Shown here: positions 6,603 through 12,639 of the stretch, in pieces
How positions within the stretch are numbered: the first letter of the stretch is position 1
Layout of the letters: each line of letters starts with the position of its first letter
Assembly (NCBI GenBank): GCA_001303885.1
Contig: LJUE01000035.1
Coordinates: forward strand, 3,638 to 16,276
Length of the DNA stretch: 12,639 bases
From: Planctomycetes bacterium SM23_32
Lineage (GTDB): Bacteria; Planctomycetota; Brocadiia; SM23-32
Direction of reading: 5' to 3'
The notes under the pieces: model-generated
Told to the model about the DNA's origin: nothing
What the model saw: only the letters and a program-made list of their open reading frames with translations
Databases searched by the model: none
Translations under genes and position numbers: made by a program

Positions 6603-7796
6603 TCAGGGGCAGTAGTCCGGGTCCGGTGCCTCGCGAACGACGCAGTCCTTGCCCTCGCTCAGGGCGGCGATCTCCTGCCTGACGGCCGCCACCTCCTCCT
6701 CGCTGTCCACCAGGCCGAAGACGAGCCTGGTCCGGTAGGTTGCCTCGGGCGCCAGCTCGATGACGCGCCCCTTCTGGCGCTCAAACAGGCGGGGGTTCGG
6801 GTAGTCGGTGCCGGGCTCCAGCCCGGTGACGTAGCCCTCGCAGTCGGCCGCCGTGTTCCTCCAGATGGTGAAAGCCGGCAGCTCTTCCACCGAGTAGCGG
6901 ATCGTGGCAGCGGTCTCTTCCTCGGGGTCGGCCAGCGCGACCATCGTCTGCCCGCCGTCGTCGGCGTGCATGCGCAGGAAGTAGCACTGCTCGGCAAACC
7001 CCGGCTCAGGCGGCCCGTAGGTGTCCCAGGTGGCCATGTCCTCCTGGGCCCGCTTGTCGCGCGGGGCCACGAAACTGGCGGCGGCCAGCAGGCGCGCCCC
7101 CTCCCCGAGCAAGGGCGGGCCGTAGTTGCAGTGATAGAGGAGCTCCATCTCCGTCGGCATCGCCCCCAGGTTCGTAATCACGTCCTGCACGGCGAACTCC
7201 CGCGAGCCGGGCACAGTGGAGATGGTGGACAGCATCGAGAACGACGGCCCGAACATCCGCGTGTCGGGCACCTCGCCGACCACGGACAGCTCATAGGGCT
7301 CCTGGAGCTGAACGCGGACGGCCACCCGCATGGCGGGCGTGTTGGCGATGGTGCCGTGCAGGGGCAGCGTCACGCGCTTCTGCATGCCCGCCACGCCGGG
7401 CAGCACGTCCTCTCCGGGGGCGCCGTGATAGGAAAGGCCGCACCGGCATATCAGCTCGTTGAAGCCGGTCAGCCAGCCCAAGCCGCCGGCCGCGCCCGCC
7501 TCAACGAAGGAGGGGTGAACGACCTGGCGCACCGGGCTACTCCAGCCCAGGGACACCTCGTCGGTGAACGCTTCCAGCACGCCCATCCCCCGGGTCGGCA
7601 CCACGAGCACCGTCATGCAGCCGTTGTCTATCTCCACCAGCTCCACGCCCTGCTGCTTGCCGCCGGTGAGCGTGTAGTTGCTGATGTGCCAGGAGGGGCC
7701 GTCGTAGCCGAGGAAGTTCTCGCTGCTCAGCTCGTAGGCGTCCTCGCTGACGTTCTCCCATCCGTCCGTCACGACCCTCTCGAAGTAGTCGGCCAT
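6603..7796 (-). CDS. DUF4432 family, aldose-1-epimerase-like protein
   Basis: This 397-residue soluble protein matches the DUF4432 branch of the galactose-mutarotase-like fold, so it probably acts on a free or activated sugar in the cytoplasm. Visible family marks are VVPTRGMGVLEA at 65-76, LGWSSPV at 83-89, LPLHGTIANTPA at 144-155, LLYHCNYGPPLL at 219-230 and VTGLEPGTDYPNP at 323-335. By analogy with mutarotases, His222 and Glu327 are candidate catalytic residues; that is inference. No signal peptide is seen. I place the start at the ATG at 7796, preceded by a good GGGAGGA (7804-7810) with 7-base spacing. A longer in-frame reading to 7928 would overlap the UbiB gene and has an uncharacteristic N-terminus. 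It lies 35 bases after the UbiB-like gene and 22 before the BrkB gene. The substrate cannot be read from sequence; annotations of this family as epimerase are often provisional. Confidence 0.88.
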   Translation of the reverse strand: MADYFERVVTDGWENVSEDAYELSSENFLGYDGPSWHISNYTLTGGKQQGVELVEIDNGCMTVLVVPTRGMGVLEAFTDEVSLGWSSPVRQVVHPSFVEAGAAGGLGWLTGFNELICRCGLSYHGAPGEDVLPGVAGMQKRVTLPLHGTIANTPAMRVAVRVQLQEPYELSVVGEVPDTRMFGPSFSMLSTISTVPGSREFAVQDVITNLGAMPTEMELLYHCNYGPPLLGEGARLLAAASFVAPRDKRAQEDMATWDTYGPPEPGFAEQCYFLRMHADDGGQTMVALADPEEETAATIRYSVEELPAFTIWRNTAADCEGYVTGLEPGTDYPNPRLFERQKGRVIELAPEATYRTRLVFGLVDSEEEVAAVRQEIAALSEGKDCVVREAPDPDYCP

Positions 7797-7803
7797 GTTG
7801 ACG

Positions 7804-7810
7804 TCCTCCC
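7804..7810 (-). promoter_or_regulatory. Ribosome binding site deciding the DUF4432 start
   Basis: On the minus strand GGGAGGA stands 7 bases before the ATG at 7796. This supports that start over the longer in-frame reading that would begin inside the upstream gene. Confidence 0.75.
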
Positions 7811-7831
7811 TAAGCCCGGCCGCGCGGCTGT

Positions 7832-9517
7832 CTAAAGCCGCCGCGACCGCATTATGCCCACTACCAGCCAGATGCCCAGGATGAGCCCGAACAGCAGCCC
7901 CGCCAGGCCCAGCAAGCTCACGTCCCACCCGAGCAGATTGACCGCGCCGATCTCCGCGCTCAGCAGCGTGGCCGAGGCGATGATGATGGCGGCCAGGATG
8001 ATGCTCACCGACAGGCGGTTGCCCGTCTGGTCGAGCTCGGTCAACCCCTTCTCGAAGCCCTCGTGCCGGATGGTGAACTCGAAGAGCCCCCGCTGCAGCT
8101 TCTGCAGGAAACGCCTCACCTCCCGGGGCCCGTCGCTCACCAGCGCGCCCAGGTGATAGCCGCCGGATGTGAGGCTCCGCTTGACGCTGGCGGGAGTAAG
8201 CCGGTCCCGCAGCAGTCTGGCGCCGTAAGGCTCCGCCAACGCGGCCACGTTCAAGGCCGGGTCAAGCTGTGTCACCGCTCCGCTGATCGCCACCAGCGCC
8301 CTGCCCATCAGCACGAAGTCGCGCGGCACCTCCATGCGATACCGCCGCACGACGTTCATCACGTCCTGGAAGGTGTCCTGGAAGTTGAGCTTCTCCAGCG
8401 GCACACTGCTGTGCCGCTCCAGCAGGCCCACCAGCTCCTCGCGCAGCTCCTCGGAGTCGCCCTGGTCGGGCACGCGCCCGATCTCGCTCAGCACCTCGGC
8501 CACCAGTTCGAGCTGGCCGTTGCCCAGCGCCATCACGCACACGGCCAGCTCGCGGCGCAGCCGGGGACTGACCCGCCCCACCAGCCCGAAGTCCAACAGG
8601 CCCACGCGCCCGCGCTCCGTGATCAGGATGTTGCCCGGGTGCGGGTCGCCGTGGAAGAAGCCCAGCGTGAAGAACTGCTTCAGGTAGAGGTCCATCACCG
8701 TCTGGGCGATGGCGCCCCTGTTGACCGCCGCCGCCTCGTTCGCCAGCACAGCGCTCAGGTGCACGCCTTCGAGGCGCCTCATGGTTAGCACGCGCTGCGT
8801 CGTGTAGTCCCAGTAGACGCGCGGTATCTCGACGCGGTCGTCGTCCTCGAAGCTGCCCTGGAAGCGGTGCGTGTAGGCGGCCTCCGCCACGAAGTCCAGC
8901 TCACGGGTGATCCCCCGGGCGAACTCGTCCACCAGCATCGGCAGCCGCAGGGGCTCGAACTCCTCCACCCGGTCAGCCTGCGCGGCCAGGAAGGTCAGGA
9001 TCGCCACGTCGTCCTCGATGACGCGCTCAATGCGCGGGCGGCGGACCTTGACCACCACCGGTGTGCCGTCCGGCAGCACCGCGTCGTGTATCTGCGCGAT
9101 GGACCCGCTGGCACGGGGTTCATCGCCGAACTCGCGGAACAGCTCCTCCACCGGCGCGCCCAGTTCCTCCCGGAGGATCGCCTTGCTCACCTCCGCCGAG
9201 AAGGGCGCCACGTGGTGGCAGATGCGCTCCAGCTCGCGGATGTACTCGGCCGGCAGGATGTCAGGCCGGGTGGACAGCATCTGGCCGAACTTGACGAAGG
9301 TCGGCCCCAGCTCCTCCAGCACCGAAGCCAGCCGCGCCGCCAGGTCTTCGGGCCTGAGCTCGCCCATCCGCCGCGGAATGCGCAGCCACGCCGGCAGGTG
9401 CCGCTGCAAGTCCAACCGGCTGATGAGGAAGCCCAGCCCGTGGGAGGCCCCCTTGCGCGCGATGTGGGCCACCCGCCGCACGCGTCTCGGCCCCTTCAGG
9501 ATGGAACTTACCCTCAT
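7832..9517 (-). CDS. UbiB/ABC1 (AarF) family atypical kinase
   Basis: This is an ABC1/UbiB protein-kinase-like ATPase, 561 residues, the family's usual length. The hallmarks are in order: the KxGQ motif (KFGQ, 76-79), the nucleotide loop RASGSIAQIH (135-144), invariant Lys157 in VVVKVRRP, RELDFVAEA at 205-213, catalytic loop HGDPHPGNIL (289-298) and DFG at 309-311. Two C-terminal membrane helices at about 503-523 and 534-556 anchor it to the membrane, as in UbiB. Known members support ubiquinone or other isoprenoid-lipid metabolism, probably by ATP-dependent extraction of lipid intermediates. No ubiquinone gene is nearby, so I give no gene symbol. The usual Ala-rich AAAS loop reads ASGS here. 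The ATG at 9517 has a modest purine-rich site (AAGAGG) upstream. It sits 60 bases after the glycosyltransferase and 35 before the DUF4432 gene, within the probable envelope operon. Confidence 0.94.
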   Translation of the reverse strand: MRVSSILKGPRRVRRVAHIARKGASHGLGFLISRLDLQRHLPAWLRIPRRMGELRPEDLAARLASVLEELGPTFVKFGQMLSTRPDILPAEYIRELERICHHVAPFSAEVSKAILREELGAPVEELFREFGDEPRASGSIAQIHDAVLPDGTPVVVKVRRPRIERVIEDDVAILTFLAAQADRVEEFEPLRLPMLVDEFARGITRELDFVAEAAYTHRFQGSFEDDDRVEIPRVYWDYTTQRVLTMRRLEGVHLSAVLANEAAAVNRGAIAQTVMDLYLKQFFTLGFFHGDPHPGNILITERGRVGLLDFGLVGRVSPRLRRELAVCVMALGNGQLELVAEVLSEIGRVPDQGDSEELREELVGLLERHSSVPLEKLNFQDTFQDVMNVVRRYRMEVPRDFVLMGRALVAISGAVTQLDPALNVAALAEPYGARLLRDRLTPASVKRSLTSGGYHLGALVSDGPREVRRFLQKLQRGLFEFTIRHEGFEKGLTELDQTGNRLSVSIILAAIIIASATLLSAEIGAVNLLGWDVSLLGLAGLLFGLILGIWLVVGIMRSRRL

Positions 9518-9577
9518 GGCGGCCTCTTCGTCATTCCTGATGCTCCCCTGGGTGGGCCCCGCCCCCGGCCGCCCGCC

Positions 9578-10387
9578 TCAGGCAGCCGGCTCCTGCTCCT
9601 CGCCGCCTGGCGCCCCGGCTTCGGCTTCGCGCTCCAGTTCCCACAACCTGATGCTGCGGATGAACTTGTGGTACGCCGCCCCGACCGCCACCGCAAAGCC
9701 CGCCAGGCCGTCCAGCAGACCCAGCCTCAGCAAGTAGCTGTCCAGGAAGGCCAGCGGGGGCTCCAGCAGGAGCCGCGCCATCGAGGCCCCCTCGCCGCGC
9801 TCGAACCGCTCCCTGGCACCGGCCTCGGCCATGCGGGCCGAACGCACAACGTAGTCCAGCATACCGCCCGAGTAGCTGTGGTGCAGTATTTCGCCCTTCA
9901 GCCGTTTGGTCCGCCCCACGACCACCGCGTTGGGGTGCGGCTCACGGCCCGCTATGGCGGCCGCGTCCCGGCGCACCAGGCGCAGTCTGTACTGCGGATA
10001 CCACCTGCCGTGCGTCACCCAGCGGCCCAGGAAGAACGTCTTCCGCCGGAAGGCAAACCCGTCATATCCGCCCGCGTCCGGCATCTGCAGGAACTGGCTG
10101 GCCTCCTCCAGGGCCTCGGGCGTGAGCCGTTCGTCGGCGTCGAGCCATACCACCCAATCGCCGCTCGTCTGCTCGAACGCGAACCTCGTCTGGGCCACGT
10201 AGCCCGGGAACTCCCGCTGGATGATCTTGTCGGTGTAGCGACGGGCAATCCCGACCGTGGCGTCCTGGCTGTAGGAGTCCACGATGATCAGCTCATCGGC
10301 CCACTTGATCGTCTCGAGGCAATCGGCGATGTTCTGCTCTTCGTTGTACGTGATCACGAAGCCGGAGACAGTCTTGCCGCCGATCAC
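9578..10387 (-). CDS. Family 2 glycosyltransferase, WaaE/KdtX-like
   Basis: This is a GT-A fold glycosyltransferase of family 2, 269 residues, closest in style to the WaaE (KdtX) lipopolysaccharide-core beta-1,4-glucosyltransferases. The N-terminus SGFVITYNEEQNIADCLE (8-25) gives the nucleotide-sugar binding start. ADELIIVDSYSQDAT at 30-44 and VVWLDADERLTPE at 79-91 carry the metal-binding DxD (Asp83, Asp85). GYDGFAFRRKTFFLGRW at 107-123, EPHPNAVV at 149-156 and the C-terminal SYLLRLGLLDGLAGF (217-231) with AYHKFIRSIRLWE are typical of the WaaE group. The last helix probably contacts the membrane. The start is a GTG at 10387, preceded by a G-rich GGGGGA; no better ATG exists before the conserved N-terminus. 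It likely adds a hexose to a lipid-linked or LPS-core acceptor at the cytoplasmic face of the inner membrane. The acceptor and sugar are not determinable. It is the first gene after a 97-base gap, so it may head the downstream operon. Confidence 0.92.
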   Translation of the reverse strand: MIGGKTVSGFVITYNEEQNIADCLETIKWADELIIVDSYSQDATVGIARRYTDKIIQREFPGYVAQTRFAFEQTSGDWVVWLDADERLTPEALEEASQFLQMPDAGGYDGFAFRRKTFFLGRWVTHGRWYPQYRLRLVRRDAAAIAGREPHPNAVVVGRTKRLKGEILHHSYSGGMLDYVVRSARMAEAGARERFERGEGASMARLLLEPPLAFLDSYLLRLGLLDGLAGFAVAVGAAYHKFIRSIRLWELEREAEAGAPGGEEQEPAA

Positions 10388-10485
10388 CGCCGGGTCCCCC
10401 GACTGGCGAAGTTTCTCACCGAAACGCGCCTATTAGAGCATACGCCCGGTCAAGGGCGCAAGGCCGACGCGAATGCCCGATCCCT
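10388..10485 (-). promoter_or_regulatory. Intergenic region upstream of the glycosyltransferase
   Basis: This is the largest gap in the right block. It holds an imperfect inverted repeat, GGCG-aa-GTTTC (10405-10415), loop TCACC, GAAAC-g-CGCC (10421-10430), directly followed by an AT-richer patch (10431-10442; TATGCT on the minus strand) that could be a -10-like element. No convincing -35 is present at proper spacing. The hairpin has no T-run, so it looks more like an operator or leader structure than a terminator. Confidence 0.3.
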
Positions 10486-12639
10486 TCATGGGGGGCCGGC
10501 CGCCTGGCGGCTGAAGGCCAGCAGCTCGCGCGCCTCGGCGTTGTCGGGCTGGAGGTCCAGCACGCGCAGCGCAAGCTCGGCGCCGCGCTCGGGCCGGTCC
10601 AGCGGCCCGGCGTAGAGGCGCGCCAGAGCCAGGAGGGTCGGCACGCTATCGGGGTTCCGCTTCAGGATAGCCTCCATGATCTGGGCCGCCTCGCGGTTCT
10701 GCCCCATGCTGCGCAGCAGGACGGCCACCCGGTCCTGGGCGGCCTGGGAATCCGGCTCGTGGACCAGGGCCGCGCGGTAATGCCCCAGGGCCTCGCCCGT
10801 CCGCTCGAGCCCGGCCAGCGTCTCGCCCAGCTCGAAGTGCACGGCGAAGCTGCCCTGCCCCTGCTCGACAGCCTTGCGCAGCACCTCCACGGCAGCCTCC
10901 GGCACGCCGAACGCCCGCAGTGCGGCGGCGACCCTGACTGCATGCTCCTGGCTGGCCGGCGCGAAGAGGTCCAGCCGCACCAGCGGCGTGCGCAGCAGGT
11001 CGAACAGCTCCTGCTGCTGCCGGGGCCCCGCGCCGCCCAGCTCCGTCAGGGCCGCACGCGTGCGCTCGGCATACGCGCCCGCCAGTCCTCTCAAGCCCAC
11101 CAGCCGCCCCGTCTCGCTCACGAAGGAGAGGCGTTCCGTCAGCCGCTCCGGCCCCCTCAAACGGTACTGGAGCGCCGCCGCCAGCGGCGCCGCCCTGGGG
11201 GGCGCCGCCAGGTCGCGCGCCAGCACAGGGGGCCGGCGCGGATGCGACAGCCGGTACGGAGCGACCCCTTCAGCCAACGCAGCAACGTCGTCCCGGCCCG
11301 CCGCGAAGGCGACGATCAGCTCCAGTGGATCCCAAAGCACGTCGCCGTCCACGCGGCGCTGCCCCGCCGCCAGGCGCGCGAACGAGACCGCCCGCGCCGA
11401 GCCTGCCACAAGGACCAGGTCGCGGCCCTGGGCGAATGCGTCAACGGACGGGAACGCCTCGCCAACGGTGGCCAGCGCGCCCCGGAGGGCTTCCAGCTCC
11501 ACGCACCCGGCCGGCAGGCAGAGCACGAAGGCGCCGTCCGCCGCGAGCAGCCCTCGCACGCGGGCCAGGCCCTCTCGACTCACGACTCCAAGGGGGCCGC
11601 CCGCAGCGGAGAGGGGGCCGGGCCCGCAGACGATGACGTCAGACCTCGTCTGCGGGGCCACTCCCCACAGGTTGACGGCCGCCACCTCCGCGTCGCCCGC
11701 CGCACGGCGCGCGGCCGAAGGGGCACCCCTCAAGGCCGGCCGTATGACGGCCACGCGCCGAGCCGAACCGGCGAACGCCGTCCCCAGAACGGTCCCGAGC
11801 TCCACCGGCGCCAGGGCGTCCCGTCCCGGCACGCTAAGGGCCGCCAGATTGCCGTTGCGGAACTCGGCCCGCGCGGCGCCCGCTTCCACGACGACGGTGA
11901 GCCCGGCCGGCCCCAGCTTCGCATCGGTCACCCTCACAGAAGACGCTGCACCGCCGGGCAGAGCGCCCCGCAGGTGCTCCTCAGCCCGGCGTCTGACCGG
12001 CCGGAAGCCCAGGTGCGGCTCAACCACGAGGCACCACGCCACACCTCCTGCCGCCGCCAGGAGCACGGCAGCCAGCAGCGCCCTGGTCCCTGCCTCAGCC
12101 CGGCCGCGGCCCGCCAGGCACATGGGCGCCACGGCTGCCAGGGCCAGCACGGCCGGCAACGCGTACGCAGCCGCATAGCGGTCCGCCAGCAGCCCGGATG
12201 CCGCCGCCCCCGCGGCCGCCGCCATCAGCGACCCGGCCATGCCTCGCCGTTCCGCCCACGCCGGCCCGGAGGCCAGCCCCAGAAGCAACGCCAGGATCCA
12301 CGCCGGAAAGACGCGGCCCGGCGTGAGCACGGCCGGCGCCGTCTGCAGGAGCGCCGATTCGCTGAAAGCAAGGTCGGGATAGAAGAAGAACGAGTAACCG
12401 CACAGCAGCGAGATCAGCACGCACCCCAGCGCAGCCAGCGCGAGCCCGGTTCGGCTCCTGCCCGACGGCCCGAACATGGCAACGAAGACGGCCGCGCCCA
12501 GAGCGAAGCAGAGGCCCAGGTCGGCGCCGGCGTATGCCAGGGACCGCGCGGCCGGCAGGTAAGCGCGGACCAGGGCGGCCGCTGCCGCACCCAGCCCGGC
12601 CGCCACCAGCAGACGGGCGCGCGCATGTGGTCGGCCGGG
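10486..12639 (-). CDS. Spermidine-synthase-like membrane protein with C-terminal TPRs; 5' partial
   Basis: The frame stays open through the window edge, so the N-terminus is missing; the first GTG inside (12606) is unlikely to be the true start. Numbering from there, about six hydrophobic helices (near 24-46, 53-71, 101-118, 122-142, 147-165, 175-195) precede a soluble domain at about 199-405. Its order matches the spermidine-synthase-like domain of fused membrane proteins: a beta-sheet entry, ELGTVLGTAF (269-278), RRVAVIRPAL (283-292), SDVIVCGPGPLSAAGG (322-337), SREGLARVRGLLAADGAFVLCLP (begins 343) and FAQGRDLVLVAGS (391-403). The glycine-rich cofactor loop and following acidic residue expected after RRVAVI are absent. 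TPR motifs fill the C-terminus at 585-618, 619-652 and 653-688. Such proteins occur in several phyla without a proven aminopropyl-transfer role; this one is probably not an active enzyme. It may scaffold partners at the inner membrane. Spermidine-synthase-like identity rests on pattern only. Confidence 0.75.
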   Translation of the reverse strand, partial: PGRPHARARLLVAAGLGAAAAALVRAYLPAARSLAYAGADLGLCFALGAAVFVAMFGPSGRSRTGLALAALGCVLISLLCGYSFFFYPDLAFSESALLQTAPAVLTPGRVFPAWILALLLGLASGPAWAERRGMAGSLMAAAAGAAASGLLADRYAAAYALPAVLALAAVAPMCLAGRGRAEAGTRALLAAVLLAAAGGVAWCLVVEPHLGFRPVRRRAEEHLRGALPGGAASSVRVTDAKLGPAGLTVVVEAGAARAEFRNGNLAALSVPGRDALAPVELGTVLGTAFAGSARRVAVIRPALRGAPSAARRAAGDAEVAAVNLWGVAPQTRSDVIVCGPGPLSAAGGPLGVVSREGLARVRGLLAADGAFVLCLPAGCVELEALRGALATVGEAFPSVDAFAQGRDLVLVAGSARAVSFARLAAGQRRVDGDVLWDPLELIVAFAAGRDDVAALAEGVAPYRLSHPRRPPVLARDLAAPPRAAPLAAALQYRLRGPERLTERLSFVSETGRLVGLRGLAGAYAERTRAALTELGGAGPRQQQELFDLLRTPLVRLDLFAPASQEHAVRVAAALRAFGVPEAAVEVLRKAVEQGQGSFAVHFELGETLAGLERTGEALGHYRAALVHEPDSQAAQDRVAVLLRSMGQNREAAQIMEAILKRNPDSVPTLLALARLYAGPLDRPERGAELALRVLDLQPDNAEARELLAFSRQAAGPP

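Noticed and set aside
7797..7928. A 44-residue N-terminal extension of the DUF4432 protein
   Set aside because: It would overlap the 3' end of the UbiB gene by about 97 bases, and the start at 7796 has a good ribosome binding site.
8867..10615. A 582-codon plus-strand open frame
   Set aside because: It lies antisense to the UbiB and glycosyltransferase genes, both unmistakable, and runs through their intergenic gap without any family feature.
12414..12626. A 70-codon minus-strand frame beginning with ATG near the window end
   Set aside because: It is an out-of-frame shadow of the 5'-partial spermidine-synthase-like gene, whose frame stays open to the edge and encodes membrane helices.
1..12639. 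Search for mobile elements, attachment sites, CRISPR arrays, tRNAs and defence genes
   Set aside because: I saw no transposase or integrase motif, no direct repeats with spacers, no clover-leaf sequence and no compositional break that would support any of these.

Overview
This is a GC-rich (roughly two-thirds G+C), densely coded stretch of a diderm bacterial genome. The evidence for a diderm is an MCE/Mla-type lipid-transport ABC system, a WaaE-like sugar transferase and a probable lipoprotein. The protein styles (MCE protein with acidic tandem repeats, DUF4432, TPR fused to a spermidine-synthase-like membrane protein, aromatic/proline repeat lipoprotein) are what I associate with Planctomycetota and neighbouring lineages recovered from metagenomes. 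That assignment is an impression, not a placement. I see no tRNA, rRNA, CRISPR array, insertion sequence or phage gene.

Left block, plus strand, about 1-4268. This is one operon: a 5'-truncated probable lipoprotein built of ~20-residue Pro/aromatic repeats, carrying an apparent frameshift near 862; an MlaE-type permease whose start overlaps the lipoprotein stop; an MlaD-type MCE protein with a repetitive C-terminal half; and an MlaF-type ATPase. Together they make an inner-membrane ABC complex with a periplasmic MCE lipid shuttle. No MlaA, MlaB or MlaC is visible here. The coupled lipoprotein sits where an outer-membrane partner could be expected.

Right block, minus strand, about 12639-4298. 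In transcription order: a spermidine-synthase-like membrane protein with C-terminal TPRs (5' end outside the window), a WaaE-type family 2 glycosyltransferase, a UbiB/ABC1 atypical kinase, a DUF4432 (aldose-1-epimerase-like) protein, and a YihY/BrkB membrane protein with a ~300-residue TPR-containing insertion between its first two membrane helices. The last four lie 22-60 bases apart and look like one transcription unit. A 97-base gap with an AT-richer patch and an inverted repeat separates the first gene from the rest. The two blocks converge with only 29 bases between stop codons.

Most of the window therefore concerns the cell envelope. No discrete undescribed defence or mobile system is evident. 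The most unusual items are protein architectures: the TPR-bearing BrkB protein, the MCE protein with alternating 34/41-residue repeats, the repeat lipoprotein coupled to the MCE operon, and a spermidine-synthase-like domain whose cofactor motif appears lost.
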